The notes: generated by a model not told the origin, from the letters alone. A stretch of DNA of 64,000 nt from Mesorhizobium sp. (GCF_017306545.1 NZ_JAFKID010000011.1:1-64000), one strand, 5' to 3'; counted from the stretch's first letter, positions 28,418-38,807 are shown. A program made the numbers and translations.

Positions 28418-29599
28418 TCAGAAATTGATCGCCGCGTAGAAGATGGCGAAAAGGCCATCGAGGATGATGACGATGAAGATGGACTTCACCACGGATGCCG
28501 TCACATGCAGGCCGAGCGATTCGGCGCTGCCGCCCACCTTCATGCCCTCGACCGAGGCGATGGTGCCGATGATCATGGCCATGAACGGCGCTTTTATGAG
28601 GCCGGCGAAGATGGTGCTCAGATCGATGGCGGCGCGCAGGCGGTCGATGAAGGCGGCCGGCGGAATGTCGGAATAGAGCCACGCCGCCAGCATGCCGCCG
28701 CCCAGCGCCGCGAAGTTGGCCAGAATGGTCAGGCACGGCAGGCCGATCACCAGCGCCACCAACCGCGGGAAAACCAGCACGCCGATGGGATTGAGGCCGA
28801 TAACCTTAAGCGCGTCCACCTCCTCGCGCATCTTCATGGAGCCGATCTCGGCGGTGATGGCGCTGCCCGAGCGGCCTGCCAGCATGATCGCCGTCATCAG
28901 CACGCCGAGTTCGCGCAGCACCAGCACGCCGACGAGGTCGACGACGAAGATGTCGGCGCCGAAATAGCGCAACTGGTAGGCACCCTGCTGGGCGACGATA
29001 GCGCCGACGATGGCCGACATCAGCAGGACGACGGGAATGGCGCCGACGCCCATGCGGTCGATCTGGTTGAAGATCGCGGCCGGGTTGACGCCGTGGCCGC
29101 GTCCGAGCTTCATCTGGGCACCGCGGATGGTGGCGCCGAGGATGTTCATGGCGGCGATGAAGTCGTCCCGCATCTCGTAAACGCCGCGCCCGATCGCCTC
29201 CAGCATGCGCAGGACGATGTTGGGCGGCCGTTCGGGCGGCGTATCGGGGCTGCGCCGCACCGCCTCGGCGACGGCGTCGAGCAGAATCGCGGCGACCTTG
29301 CTCTGGCCCTGTACCTGGACCTCCACGCCGCGCCTGCGGTTGGCTTCGGCCAGCCGGTCGATCAGCCAGGCGCCGGCGGTGTCGATCTTGTCTATTTTTG
29401 AAAGGTCGAGCGCCAGCGTCTTGTAACCGCTCCGCTTCTCGATCTTGCGCATCTCGGCGTCGATGTCGGCGATGGTGCGCGTCGTCCAGGTCCCGGCAAG
29501 GGCGCAACCCAGCACCTCGCCCTCCTCGCCGACGGCGACGCGCGGCGGCCCGCCGGCCGGCACCCCTGCGCTTGCATCCTGATCGCCGATCGTCAACAT
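28418..29599 (-). CDS. MlaE-family permease with N-terminal STAS domain
   Basis: The 393-residue product joins an N-terminal STAS-like domain (about 25-110, with TLALDLSKIDKIDTAGAWLID described as LSKIDKIDTAGAW) to a MlaE permease domain (about 150-390, including AIVGAIVAQQGAYQL, ELGVLMTAIMLAGRSGSAI and GLIKAPFMAMIIG). In E. coli the STAS partner MlaB is a separate protein; here it is fused, which is usual in alphaproteobacteria. The start is the ATG at 29597-29599. It is the first gene of the mla operon and diverges from the dipeptide epimerase. Confidence 0.93.
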   Translation of the reverse strand: MLTIGDQDASAGVPAGGPPRVAVGEEGEVLGCALAGTWTTRTIADIDAEMRKIEKRSGYKTLALDLSKIDKIDTAGAWLIDRLAEANRRRGVEVQVQGQSKVAAILLDAVAEAVRRSPDTPPERPPNIVLRMLEAIGRGVYEMRDDFIAAMNILGATIRGAQMKLGRGHGVNPAAIFNQIDRMGVGAIPVVLLMSAIVGAIVAQQGAYQLRYFGADIFVVDLVGVLVLRELGVLMTAIMLAGRSGSAITAEIGSMKMREEVDALKVIGLNPIGVLVFPRLVALVIGLPCLTILANFAALGGGMLAAWLYSDIPPAAFIDRLRAAIDLSTIFAGLIKAPFMAMIIGTIASVEGMKVGGSAESLGLHVTASVVKSIFIVIILDGLFAIFYAAINF

Positions 29600-29677
29600 G
29601 GCACACTGTTTAGCCTGACGGGACGAACCTGTCGATTTCGCCGCGGCCTGCCGTCGCCGCGCACGGAGCAGAAAATC

Positions 29678-30661
29678 ATGGCGCGTGTCATTTCGGTCGA
29701 ACGGGAAAATTTCCCGATTGCCGGCACCTTCACCATTTCGCGCGGGTCCAAGACCGAGGCCGAGGTCGTCACCTGCACGATCCGGCAGGGCGACAATGCG
29801 GGCCGTGGCGAATGCGTTCCCTACCGCCGCTACGGCGAAACGCTGGAGAGCGTGATCGCGGCAATAGAGGCGATGCGCGGCGCCGTCGAAGGCGGCATCG
29901 GCCGCGCCGCATTGCTGGACGCCATGCCGGCCGGCGCCGCCCGCAACGCCATCGACTGCGCCCTGTGGGACCTCGATGCCAAGGCCAGCGGGATTGCCGT
30001 CTCCGAGCGGCTGCATTTGACCCCAAAAGCGCTCGAAACCGCCTACACGCTCTCGCTGGGGACGGCTGAGGCGATGGCCGCGCAGGCGCGCGAAAACGCC
30101 GGACGCCCGCTGCTCAAGGTCAAGATCGGCGGCGGCGACGGCGATATCGAACGCATCCGCGCGGTGCGGCAGGCCGCGCCGGCAAGCCGCCTCATCCTCG
30201 ACGCCAACGAGGGCTGGACCGATGAAACCGTCGTCGCCGGCCTTGCCGCCGCCGCCGAACTCGGCGTCGCGCTGGTCGAGCAGCCGCTGCCGGCCGGAAA
30301 GGACGGCATTCTTGCCGGCATCGCCCATCCGGTGCCGGTCTGCGCCGACGAGAGCGTGCACGAGGCGAAGGACCTCGCGGCGCTGAAAGGCCTTTACGAC
30401 GCCGTCAACATCAAGCTCGACAAGGCCGGCGGACTGACGGAAGCGCTGAAACTGCGCGATGAGGCGCGGCGGCTCGGCTTCGGCATCATGATCGGCTGCA
30501 TGGTCGGCACCTCGCTCGCCATGGCGCCGGCCGTGCTGCTGGCGCAAGACGCCGATTTCGTCGATCTCGACGGTCCGCTGCTTCTGGCACGCGACCGGGT
30601 TCCCGCCCTCGCCTACGAAGGGTCCGTCGTGTCACCGCCGCAGCGGACGCTTTGGGGCTGA
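29678..30661 (+). CDS. dipeptide epimerase (L-Ala-D/L-Glu epimerase type, enolase superfamily)
   Basis: The 327-residue product has the enolase-superfamily barrel with KVKIGGG (catalytic Lys pair), LDANEGW, VEQPLP and ADESVH (metal ligands) and the second Lys in NIKLDKAGG. These and the length fit the YcjG/AEE group, which epimerises L-Ala-D-Glu released from murein peptide. It probably acts in peptidoglycan recycling, although the exact dipeptide is not determined by sequence. Its 3' end overlaps the convergent MFS gene by 30 bp. Confidence 0.88.
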   Translation: MARVISVERENFPIAGTFTISRGSKTEAEVVTCTIRQGDNAGRGECVPYRRYGETLESVIAAIEAMRGAVEGGIGRAALLDAMPAGAARNAIDCALWDLDAKASGIAVSERLHLTPKALETAYTLSLGTAEAMAAQARENAGRPLLKVKIGGGDGDIERIRAVRQAAPASRLILDANEGWTDETVVAGLAAAAELGVALVEQPLPAGKDGILAGIAHPVPVCADESVHEAKDLAALKGLYDAVNIKLDKAGGLTEALKLRDEARRLGFGIMIGCMVGTSLAMAPAVLLAQDADFVDLDGPLLLARDRVPALAYEGSVVSPPQRTLWG

Positions 30662-31846
30662 GCGGGCGGCAAGCGCGATCATGACCATGCCGGCGAGCGC
30701 GACCGGCACCATGAAAAAGCTGCCGTCGATGCCGAAACGCTCGTAGAGCGGGCCCGAGGCCAGCGTCACGGCCGCCATGCAGAAGCCGTTGGCAAAATAG
30801 GCGATGCCCTGCGCCGCGCCGGTGCGCTCCTCCGCAACGCTCTCGCCGATCATCTTTTGCAGGCCGATGATGACGAGGGCGGTGGAGACGGCATGCAGGC
30901 ACTGGACGGCGACGAAGCCCGCGATGCCGAGGCCGAGCGGCCAGATCAGCGGGTAGGCGAGCCATCGCACCACGGCGCCGACGCCGGCGATGAGAATGAC
31001 GGTGACGACCGGAACCGAGCCGAACAGCCGGTTGAACAGCATGAACAGGCAGATTTCTGCCCCCACCCCGACGCACCACAGGATGCCGACGGTGGCGTCG
31101 TCGATGCCGATCGATTTCCAGTAGATCGAAACGAAACCGTACATGAAGCCGTGGCTGCCGATGATGATGCCGGTGCCGGCGGCGAAGAAAAGGAAATAGG
31201 GGTGCAGCAGCTTCGGCGCCTTCTCCTGCATGTCTGCCGCCGACAGCGGCGAGGCCAGTCGCGGGCGCCCGAGGCGCGGAGCGATCAGCACCACCAGCAG
31301 CGCGACGCCGAAGGTTGCGAAGATGATTGCCGGAACCGCGCCGGTGCCCGTTCTGGCAAGGATGAGCCCACCGGCGAGATTCGCCAGGAGGAACGAGATC
31401 GAGCCCCAGATGCGCATGCCGGTGTATTTCGAGCCGAAGCGCCGCACGCCCGACAACGCCAGCGAATCGGCGATCGGCGATTGCGGCGTCCACACCACCG
31501 TCAGCGCCAGGGATACGGCCAGCACCATGACGTAGGCAGGTTCGAGGAAGTAGCCGGCCGCGCACAGGGCCGAAGCCGCCACGAGAGCGATCATGACGTA
31601 GGCGCGGTCGCGCGCCGCGTCGGCAAAGGCGGTGATGAACGGCGTCGTCACCACGCGCAGGAACATCGGCGCCGAAAGGATGACGGCGATCTGCTGCGGA
31701 TCGAACCGGTTCTGCGCCAGCCAGAGCGGAAAATAAGGCAGGTGGATGCCGTTCGGAATCAGGATGGCGAAGAAGATGACGGCCATCCGCAATTCGAAAT
31801 GGCGTGGCTTGATCTTCTGGTCGGGCGATAGCGGCGGCAGCGGCAT
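30632..31846 (-). CDS. MFS transporter, 3-phenylpropionate permease (HcaT)-like
   Basis: The 404-residue product has 12 predicted membrane helices. It shows PYFPLWLAQNRFDPQQIAVILS, read as PYFPLWL then QIAVILS, a pattern of the MFS_1-like/PPP group, and GMRIWGSISFLLANLAGG. The start is the ATG at 31844-31846; an upstream TTG (31864) is less likely and neither has a good ribosome-binding site. The substrate is not clear: family members take up aromatic acids or nucleosides. Its 3' end overlaps the convergent epimerase gene by 30 bp. Confidence 0.82.
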   Translation of the reverse strand: MPLPPLSPDQKIKPRHFELRMAVIFFAILIPNGIHLPYFPLWLAQNRFDPQQIAVILSAPMFLRVVTTPFITAFADAARDRAYVMIALVAASALCAAGYFLEPAYVMVLAVSLALTVVWTPQSPIADSLALSGVRRFGSKYTGMRIWGSISFLLANLAGGLILARTGTGAVPAIIFATFGVALLVVLIAPRLGRPRLASPLSAADMQEKAPKLLHPYFLFFAAGTGIIIGSHGFMYGFVSIYWKSIGIDDATVGILWCVGVGAEICLFMLFNRLFGSVPVVTVILIAGVGAVVRWLAYPLIWPLGLGIAGFVAVQCLHAVSTALVIIGLQKMIGESVAEERTGAAQGIAYFANGFCMAAVTLASGPLYERFGIDGSFFMVPVALAGMVMIALAARSAPKRPLRR

Positions 31847-31966
31847 GCTGGTCGATTCTGGCAAGGAGATTCCAGGGGCGAGTCGCTCCCAGATCGACCC
31901 GCCAAGCGCCCCTTACCATGCCGCCATACCGCGCGAAACGGGTGGCGAAGAAGAATTTGATTCGAT

Positions 31967-32782
31967 TCAGGCCGCTTCAGGCATCGCGCCTGCAAGAGCG
32001 GCCGCAACCGGCCCGGCGGCGACGGGACCGGACAGCACGAACGGCCAGCGGACGATTTCCAGGCGGCCGTCGAAATGCTCGACCACCGCCGTGCAGCTTT
32101 CCATCCAGTCGCCGGTGTTGACGTACTGCACGTCGCCGAACATTTCGATGGCCGCATGATGGATGTGGCCGCAGACCACGCCGTCGACATGCGAGCGGCG
32201 CGCCTCGTCGGCCAGCACCGCCTGGAAGGCGCCGATGACGTTGACCGCCTTCTTCACGCGTACCTTCGCCCAGGACGAAAACGACCAGTAAGGCATGCCG
32301 AGCAGGCGGCGGACGCGGCCGACGACGCGATTGACGAAGATCGCCGCATCATAGGCGTGGTCGCCGAGATAGGCGAGCCAGCGAGCGTTGTGGACGACGG
32401 CGTCGAACTGATCGCCGTGGATGACCAGCAGCCGCCTGCCGTCCGCCGTCTCGTGGATGGCGCGGTCTGCCACCACGATGCCGCCGAAATGCACGCCCTG
32501 GAAATCGCGGGCGAACTCGTCGTGATTGCCGGCGATGTAGACAATGGCGGCGCCCTTGCGCGCCTTGCGCAGCAGCTTCTGCACCACGTCGTTGTGGCTT
32601 TGCGGCCAATGCCAGTTGCGCCGCAGCCGCCAGCCGTCGACGATATCGCCCACCAGATAGATCCTTTCGGCGTCGTGATGGCGCAGGAAGTCGATCAGGA
32701 ATTCGGCCTTGGCGCTTTTCGAGCCGAGATGGACGTCGGACAGGAAGATGGTGCGGAAGGTGCGTGGCTGGGCGGTCGGCAT
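31967..32782 (-). CDS. metallophosphoesterase, UDP-2,3-diacylglucosamine diphosphatase-like
   Basis: The 271-residue product carries the calcineurin-type metal motifs in order: FLSDVHLGS (about 14), VGDIVDGW (about 45), IAGNHDEF (about 80), VIHGDQFD (about 115), CGHIHHA (about 199) and NTGDWMES. This arrangement is that of the LpxH-like family often labelled UDP-2,3-diacylglucosamine diphosphatase. Many alphaproteobacteria use the unrelated LpxI for that lipid A step, so the true substrate is uncertain. The start is the ATG at 32780-32782. It diverges from the SDR gene. Confidence 0.85.
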   Translation of the reverse strand: MPTAQPRTFRTIFLSDVHLGSKSAKAEFLIDFLRHHDAERIYLVGDIVDGWRLRRNWHWPQSHNDVVQKLLRKARKGAAIVYIAGNHDEFARDFQGVHFGGIVVADRAIHETADGRRLLVIHGDQFDAVVHNARWLAYLGDHAYDAAIFVNRVVGRVRRLLGMPYWSFSSWAKVRVKKAVNVIGAFQAVLADEARRSHVDGVVCGHIHHAAIEMFGDVQYVNTGDWMESCTAVVEHFDGRLEIVRWPFVLSGPVAAGPVAAALAGAMPEAA

Positions 32783-32899
32783 CGCATGCTCGCTGCTTGG
32801 TGCACCCCGCCTATGCGCCGATTCATGCAACAACCGTATGACGGTTGCGATTGGGCCAGCGGCAAGGGTAGCCTGCCGCACAATCAGGAGGATTCCCGC

Positions 32900-33679
32900 A
32901 TGGATCTCGGCATAGCCGGCCGCAAGGCCATCGTCTGCGCTTCCAGCAAGGGGCTGGGCCGCGGCTGCGCGACGGCGCTGGCCGAAGCCGGCTGCGAACT
33001 CGTCGTCAACGGACGCGACGCCGCGCTGTTGGCGAAAGCGGCCGCCGAAATCCGCGAGCGCTACAAGGTGACCGTCACCGAGGTGGCCGGCGACGTGTCC
33101 GACCCGAAAGTGCAGAAGGCGCTGCTCGCCGCCTGCCCCGATCCCGACATCCTCGTCAACAACAACGGCGGCCCGCCTTTCCGCGACTTCCGCGAACTGG
33201 ACCGCGAGAAGATTCTCGCCGGCGTCACCAACAACATGGTCACGCCCATCGAACTCGTCCAGGCGGTCATCGACGGCATGGCGGCGCGCGGCTTCGGCCG
33301 CATCGTCAACATCACCTCGCTGTCGGTTTACACGCCGCTTGCCGGCCTCGACCTGTCGTCGGGCGCGCGCGCCGGGCTGACCTCGTTCCTCGCCGGCGTC
33401 GCCCGCACCGTCGCCGACAAGAACGTCACCATCAACAACCTGTTGCCCGGCAAGCTCGATACCGACCGGCTGCGCGGACCGCACGAGCCGGGCTCGGTCG
33501 AAGACCCGGCGGCAGCGGCGGCGCGCAAGGCGCGCATTTCCGCCGACATTCCGGCCAAGCGGTTGGGAACGCCGGAGGAATTCGGCCAGATCTGCGCGTT
33601 CCTCTGTTCCGTCCATGCCAGCTACCTGACCGGCCAGAACATTCCCGTCGACGGCGGCCTCTACGTCAGCGCCTTCTGA
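32900..33679 (+). CDS. SDR-fold protein with altered catalytic residues
   Basis: The 259-residue product has the SDR Rossmann fold: CASSKGLGRG in place of TGxxxGxG, NNNGG, and the C-terminal LTGQNIPVDGG. The usual YxxxK catalytic pair is missing: where YSASKAAL is expected, the protein reads LSSGARAGL, so Tyr becomes Ser and Lys becomes Arg; the catalytic Ser in NITSLS remains. It is preceded by a strong AGGAGG (32887-32892). Members of this divergent group are annotated as 3-oxoacyl-ACP reductases, but activity should not be assumed. Neighbours give no pathway hint. Confidence 0.85.
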   Translation: MDLGIAGRKAIVCASSKGLGRGCATALAEAGCELVVNGRDAALLAKAAAEIRERYKVTVTEVAGDVSDPKVQKALLAACPDPDILVNNNGGPPFRDFRELDREKILAGVTNNMVTPIELVQAVIDGMAARGFGRIVNITSLSVYTPLAGLDLSSGARAGLTSFLAGVARTVADKNVTINNLLPGKLDTDRLRGPHEPGSVEDPAAAAARKARISADIPAKRLGTPEEFGQICAFLCSVHASYLTGQNIPVDGGLYVSAF

Positions 33680-33717
33680 CGCCCTTTTCCCTGTCCGGGC
33701 TTTCCCGGCCAATTTGT

Positions 33718-33730
33718 TGAAACAGTTTCA
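33718..33730. promoter_or_regulatory. perfect palindrome upstream of maeB
   Basis: TGAAACAGTTTCA is a perfect inverted repeat with one central base, 95 bp before the maeB start. It resembles LacI/Cra-type operators (TGAAAC/GTTTCA half-sites), although those usually lack the extra central base. Two GC-rich hairpins follow at 33734-33748 and 33763-33781, without U-runs. Confidence 0.4.
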
Positions 33731-33824
33731 CGGCCCCGCTTTGCGGGGTGGCAGCCGCATTTGCCGGCTCGAAAAGCCGGCCGCGCGTGCTACAACAACC
33801 CAAAGCAGCGTAGCGGGGTGACAA

Positions 33825-36164
33825 ATGGGCGGAGAAACCAAAAAACCGGCACGGTCCGACCTCGACGAAGCGGCGCTGTTCTTCCACAAGCACCCGACAC
33901 CCGGCAAACTGGAGATTCAGGCGACCAAGCCGCTCGGCAACCAGCGCGACCTGGCGCTGGCCTATTCGCCCGGCGTCGCCGCCCCCTGCCTCGCCATCCA
34001 GGACGACCCGGCGCTCGCGGCCGACTACACCAGCCGCGCAAATCTCGTCGGCGTGGTGTCGAACGGCACGGCCGTGCTCGGCCTCGGCAATATCGGCCCG
34101 CTCGCCTCCAAGCCGGTGATGGAAGGCAAGGCGGTGCTGTTCAAGAAGTTCGCCGGCATCGACGTCTTCGACATCGAGATCGACGCGCCGGGGATCGAGC
34201 GCATGGTCGATACCATTTCGGCGCTGGAACCCACCTTCGGCGGCATCAACCTGGAAGACATCAAGGCGCCCGAGTGTTTCGAGGTCGAGGAACGGCTGAA
34301 GGCGCGCATGGGCATTCCGGTGTTCCATGACGACCAGCACGGCACCGCCATCATCGTCGCCGCCGCCATCCTGAACGCGCTGGAACTGGCCGGCAAGAAG
34401 ATCGGAGACGTCAAGATCGTCACCTCCGGCGCGGGCGCGGCCGCGCTTGCCTGCCTCAACCTTCTAGTTTCGCTCGGCGCCGGCATCGACAACATCTGGG
34501 TCACCGACCGCCACGGCGTCGCCTACAAGGGCCGTGTCGAGGAAATGGACCGCTGGAAGGACGCCTACGTCAAGGATACCGACGCGCGCACGCTGGCCGA
34601 CGTGATCGGCGGCGCCGACATCTTCCTCGGCCTGTCGGCAGCCGGCGTGCTAAAGCCCGAACTGCTCGCCGACATGGCGGAAAAGCCGCTGATCCTGGCG
34701 CTCGCCAATCCGACGCCGGAGATCATGCCGGAGGTGGCCCGTGCCGCGCGCCCCGACGCGATGATCTGCACCGGCCGTTCCGATTTTCCCAATCAGGTCA
34801 ACAACGTCCTTTGCTTTCCTTACATCTTCCGCGGCGCGCTGGACTGCGGCGCCAGCGCCATCAACGAGGAGATGAAGATGGCGGCCGTGCGCGCCATAGC
34901 AGGCCTCGCCCGCGAGGAGCCGTCGGACGTCGCCGCGCGCGCCTATTCGGGCGAGACGCCGATGTTCGGCCCGGATTTCCTCATTCCCTCGCCCTTCGAT
35001 CCGCGCCTTATCCTGCGCATCGCCCCGGCTGTCGCCAAGGCTGCCTGCGAAACCGGCGTGGCGACACGCCCGATCGCCGATTTCGCCGCCTATATCGACA
35101 AGCTGAACCGCTTCGTCTTCCGCTCCGGTCTGGTCATGAAGCCGGTTTTCTCGACGGCCAAGACCGCCAGCCTCAAGCGCGTCATCTATGCCGACGGCGA
35201 GGACGAGCGGGTACTGCGGGCAGCGCAGGTGGTGCTGGAAGAAGGCATCGCCGAGCCGATCCTGATCGGCCGTCCGCATGTCATCGAGGTCCGCCTCAAG
35301 CGCCACGGCCTGCGCATCCGGCCGGGCGTGGATTTTGGCCTCATCAACCCGGAGAACGATCCGCGCTACCGGCACTATGTCGATCTGCTGATGGAACTCG
35401 GCGGCCGCCGCGGCGTCACGCCGGAAGCCGCGCGTACCAAGGTGCGCACCGAAAACACCGTGATCGCCGCCCTTGCGGTGAAGCGTGGCGATGCCGACGC
35501 CATGCTGTGCGGGCTGGAGGGCCGTTTCGCGCGGCACCTGCGCAACGTCAACCTCATCATCGGCAGCCGACCCGGCATCCGCTATCGTGATCTCTCGACG
35601 CTGTCGATGCTGATTTCGCAGCGCGGCGTGCTGTTCCTTACCGACACCCATGTGGCGGTCGATCCAAGCGCGGAAGAAATCGCCGAGATGACCGTGCTTG
35701 CGGCCGAAGAAATCCGGCGCTTCGGCATCGAGCCGAAGGCGGCGCTGCTGTCGCTGTCGGATTTCGGCTCGCGCGAAGTGGAGAGCGCCTTGAAGATGCG
35801 CCATGCCGCAGAGATCCTGCACCGCATCGCGCCCGACCTCGAATGCGACGGCGAGATGCACGCCGACACCGCGTTGTCGGCGCATCTGCGCCAGCGCGTC
35901 AACCCCGGTTCGCGCCTGAAGGGAGAAGCCAACCTCCTGGTCTTCCCCAGCCTCGACGCCGCCAACATCACCTTGACGGCGCTGCAAGCGATGCTCGACG
36001 CGCTGCATGTCGGCCCGATCCTGCTCGGGACGGACAAGCCCGCGCACATCCTGACCCCCTCCGTCACCTCGCGCGGCGTCGTCAATATGACGGCGCTGGC
36101 GGTGGTCGAGGCCTCGCAGCGGGCACAGGCGACGCTGCGGCTCGCCGAGGCTCCGTCAGCGTAA
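33825..36164 (+). CDS. maeB: NADP-dependent malic enzyme with phosphotransacetylase-like domain
   Basis: The 779-residue product has an N-terminal malic domain ([36 protein letters not shown]), an NAD(P)-binding domain ([27 protein letters not shown]) and a C-terminal phosphotransacetylase-like domain from about residue 430 that lacks transacetylase function in studied members and acts in acetyl-CoA regulation. It converts malate to pyruvate with NADP+. The multidomain length fits MaeB/Tme of rhizobia. The ATG at 33825 has GGGGTG upstream. Confidence 0.95.
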   Translation: MGGETKKPARSDLDEAALFFHKHPTPGKLEIQATKPLGNQRDLALAYSPGVAAPCLAIQDDPALAADYTSRANLVGVVSNGTAVLGLGNIGPLASKPVMEGKAVLFKKFAGIDVFDIEIDAPGIERMVDTISALEPTFGGINLEDIKAPECFEVEERLKARMGIPVFHDDQHGTAIIVAAAILNALELAGKKIGDVKIVTSGAGAAALACLNLLVSLGAGIDNIWVTDRHGVAYKGRVEEMDRWKDAYVKDTDARTLADVIGGADIFLGLSAAGVLKPELLADMAEKPLILALANPTPEIMPEVARAARPDAMICTGRSDFPNQVNNVLCFPYIFRGALDCGASAINEEMKMAAVRAIAGLAREEPSDVAARAYSGETPMFGPDFLIPSPFDPRLILRIAPAVAKAACETGVATRPIADFAAYIDKLNRFVFRSGLVMKPVFSTAKTASLKRVIYADGEDERVLRAAQVVLEEGIAEPILIGRPHVIEVRLKRHGLRIRPGVDFGLINPENDPRYRHYVDLLMELGGRRGVTPEAARTKVRTENTVIAALAVKRGDADAMLCGLEGRFARHLRNVNLIIGSRPGIRYRDLSTLSMLISQRGVLFLTDTHVAVDPSAEEIAEMTVLAAEEIRRFGIEPKAALLSLSDFGSREVESALKMRHAAEILHRIAPDLECDGEMHADTALSAHLRQRVNPGSRLKGEANLLVFPSLDAANITLTALQAMLDALHVGPILLGTDKPAHILTPSVTSRGVVNMTALAVVEASQRAQATLRLAEAPSA

Positions 36165-36226
36165 AGATCGGGTTAACTCGCCTTGAGCTAGGGTTTGCCC
36201 GACGATTCTTTCGGGCGGGACAGCGG

Positions 36227-37396
36227 ATGAAGGGCGATCGCAGGAGGCAGGCGCTTGCCGTCGCGCTGCTCGGCGCCATTGCGCTGACCGCAGTTCCGGC
36301 ATCGCCTTCCTTCGCCGCGCCGCGCCTTTGCCGCCAGCTTCAGGCCGAACTGGACGGCGCACCGCGCGACAGCTCCAGCCCGGCACAACTGCGCAAATAT
36401 GATTCCGCCATTTCCCGCCAGGGCGACGAGATCGCCAAGGCGCGCAACCAGGCGCGCACTCTCGGCTGCGGCTTCTCGCTGTTTTCCAGCAATGTCAGCC
36501 AATGCGCGACGCTCAACGCCTCGCTTTCGCGCATGAACGGCAACCTGGACAAGCTCGAGCGCAAGCGCACCGAACTCGCCGGCGGCGGCAAGCGCAGAAG
36601 CCGCGCGCGCGTGATGGCGCTTCTCGATAAAAACGGCTGCAACGGCCGGCCTGCCGAGGAAAAGGCGGTAACGATCCGTTCCAGCGACGGCAGCGTCCGA
36701 CGGCTGCTCGGTGAAACCATCGGGCGCGCCGACGAACCCAACGGAATACAGGGCGACCGGGCCATGAGGGATCTTCTGGTCGCGCCGGACACGCTTCATC
36801 CGCCGGGCGGCGAATACCGCACCATGTGCGTGCGCACCTGCGACGGCTATTTCTTCCCCATGTCCAACGCGGCTTCGGTCGGCGATTTCGAGCGCGACCA
36901 GAAGAATTGCGAATCAAGCTGCCCCGGCACCGCCATGCAGGTGTTCTACACGCAAGGCCTGGACGACGATTCGGCGAACATGACCTCGGTGGCCACCGGC
37001 CGCCGCTATTCGGAACTGCCCAGCGCCTACCTCTACAAGAAGCCGAACGCGTCGGTGCCGCAAAGCTGCGGTTGCAATGCGCCGAAGAGCTTTTCCGTCA
37101 TCGGCGGCGCTTCGCAGACGCGCGCTCCGGCCGCCCCGACGATGCAGTCCGTGTCGCCGTCCGTCTCGGTCATGCAGCCGGCGAAGCCGGACCCGGCCGC
37201 CGACCCGGAGACGCAGGCCAATGCCGAAGGCGGGCTCGACGCCGCCACCATCCGCCGGCTCGCCGCCTCGCCGGCCTCTGCCGCAAAAGAAGAAGACCCG
37301 CAGGACCGAAAGGTCAGGGTCGTCGGGCCAAAGTTCCTTCCCGACCCATCAACGGCAATAGATCTGCAAGCTCCGGCCCCGACGAAAGCCCCGTAA
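36227..37396 (+). CDS. DUF2865 family exported protein
   Basis: The 389-residue product has an N-terminal signal ([22 protein letters not shown], cleavage near ASPSFA), a helical coiled-coil part, and the DUF2865 core with paired cysteines: [27 protein letters not shown] and [10 protein letters not shown]. The tail is Pro/Ala-rich and disordered. The cysteine pattern suggests disulphide-bonded periplasmic protein of unknown role; the family is common in Hyphomicrobiales. The start is the ATG at 36227 with GGGA upstream. Its 3' end overlaps gltX, which is convergent, by 83 bp. Confidence 0.85.
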   Translation: MKGDRRRQALAVALLGAIALTAVPASPSFAAPRLCRQLQAELDGAPRDSSSPAQLRKYDSAISRQGDEIAKARNQARTLGCGFSLFSSNVSQCATLNASLSRMNGNLDKLERKRTELAGGGKRRSRARVMALLDKNGCNGRPAEEKAVTIRSSDGSVRRLLGETIGRADEPNGIQGDRAMRDLLVAPDTLHPPGGEYRTMCVRTCDGYFFPMSNAASVGDFERDQKNCESSCPGTAMQVFYTQGLDDDSANMTSVATGRRYSELPSAYLYKKPNASVPQSCGCNAPKSFSVIGGASQTRAPAAPTMQSVSPSVSVMQPAKPDPAADPETQANAEGGLDAATIRRLAASPASAAKEEDPQDRKVRVVGPKFLPDPSTAIDLQAPAPTKAP

Positions 37397-38687
37397 GCGC
37401 CAGCCTGAGCGGCATGAACAGCGCCTTGCCCTTGCGCTCGGTCGCTTTTTTCACCTTGGCCGTCCAGGTCTTCCACACGCCGGCGTCCCACGGCTCGTCG
37501 GGCAGTTCGTCGAAGGCGGCGCGGACGAAATCGCGATCCTCGTCGGAAAGCTCCACCGGTGCCTGCGGCCCCTCGTTGACGATCGTCCACCATTGGGCCG
37601 CATCGGAAAGCCGGTCGAGATTGCCGCGCACGGCGTTCCAGAACGGTTCGGCGCGCTCGCCGCCGATGCCGAGCACGCCCAGCCGGTCGCGCGCGTCGGC
37701 AAACGGCATATGGTGCAGCAGCGCGCGGTTGAGCACCACAAGCTCATCCGGATCGAACTTGGCGGCCGACTTCGACGTGGCGGCCGGGTCGAACAGGTCC
37801 GCGAGTTCGGCCATGACCGGCACGGCATGGACGTTCTCCGAGGTGCCGATCAGCACCGCCAGCGAGGCCACCGCCATCGCCTCGATGCCGTCTTCGCGCA
37901 GCCCCTGGATCGACAGCGCGCCCGTGCGCTTGGACAACCCCTCGCCCGAGACGGTGGTGAGCAGGTTGTGATGGCCGAAACCCGGCGGTACGGCGCCGAG
38001 CGCCTGAAACAGCGCGATCTGCACGCCGGTGTTGGTGACATGGTCGTCGCCGCGGATGACGTGGGTGACGCCCATGTCGATATCGTCCACCACCGACGGC
38101 AAGGTGTAGAGATAGGTGCCGTCCTCGCGCACCAGAACGGGGTCGGAAACGGAAGCGAGATCGACCGTCTCCTCGCCGCGCACAAGGTCGTTCCAGTGGA
38201 TATCGGTGCGCATCGGCTCCTGCGGGTCGGAGGCGAAGTTGGGCAGCAGGAAGCGCCAGTGCGGGCGGCGCCCGTCGCTTTCGTATTCGGCGATCTGGGC
38301 AGACGTCAGCGTCAGCGCCTCGCGGCCGTAGACCGGCGGCAGGCCGCGCGTGCGGCGCACCTTGCGGCGCAGGTCCAGTTCCTCCGGCGTCTCGTAGCAG
38401 GGATAGAGCACGCCGGCCGCCTTCAGCCGCTCCACCGCCGCGTCGTAATGGTCGAAGCGCTTCGACTGGTATTCGGTGGCGTCCTGGAAGATGCCCAGCC
38501 AATGCAGGTCGTAGAGGATGGAATCGGCGTATTCCTGCCGCGAGCGGGCGACGTCGGTGTCGTCGAAACGCTGGATGAAGCGGCCTCGGTGCTTTTGCGC
38601 GAACAGCCAGTTGAACAGCGCGGTGCGCGCGTTGCCGATGTGGATACGGCCGGTGGGCGACGGGGCGAAGCGGACGGTGACTGTCAT
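37314..38687 (-). CDS. gltX: glutamyl-tRNA synthetase
   Basis: The 457-residue product begins with [20 protein letters not shown], the class I HIGH-type motif (HIGN), and has the KMSKS-type GLSKRTGA. It lacks the tetracysteine zinc cluster seen in E. coli. It charges tRNA(Glu), and in this lineage a GluRS may also charge tRNA(Gln), with GatCAB completing Gln-tRNA. Many rhizobia have two gltX copies; this could be either. It overlaps the convergent DUF2865 gene by 83 bp. Confidence 0.94.
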   Translation of the reverse strand: MTVTVRFAPSPTGRIHIGNARTALFNWLFAQKHRGRFIQRFDDTDVARSRQEYADSILYDLHWLGIFQDATEYQSKRFDHYDAAVERLKAAGVLYPCYETPEELDLRRKVRRTRGLPPVYGREALTLTSAQIAEYESDGRRPHWRFLLPNFASDPQEPMRTDIHWNDLVRGEETVDLASVSDPVLVREDGTYLYTLPSVVDDIDMGVTHVIRGDDHVTNTGVQIALFQALGAVPPGFGHHNLLTTVSGEGLSKRTGALSIQGLREDGIEAMAVASLAVLIGTSENVHAVPVMAELADLFDPAATSKSAAKFDPDELVVLNRALLHHMPFADARDRLGVLGIGGERAEPFWNAVRGNLDRLSDAAQWWTIVNEGPQAPVELSDEDRDFVRAAFDELPDEPWDAGVWKTWTAKVKKATERKGKALFMPLRLALTGLSSGPELADLLPLMGREGTLARRP

Positions 38688-38768
38688 GAAGGCGGCGTAG
38701 CGGATGCTTTTTGCGTTGACAAGAAGCGCCCTACCCGTCCGCCTGTTTAAGCCAAAGCGGCGGCGATG

Positions 38769-38806
38769 AAAAGCAGGGACGCAGGCGCCACCGCGTCCCC
38801 GCTTTT
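38769..38806 (-). terminator. intrinsic terminator of the ABC exporter gene
   Basis: AAAAGCAGGGACGC (38769-38782) pairs with GCGTCCCCGCTTTT (38793-38806) with one mismatch, ten-base loop. It lies two bases past the stop of the minus-strand ABC gene and ends in a U-run on that strand. Confidence 0.75.
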
Positions 38807-38807
38807 T

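Noticed and set aside
33734-33781. Two hairpins between the SDR gene and maeB as terminators
   Set aside because: Neither is followed by a U-run; they may only be structural.
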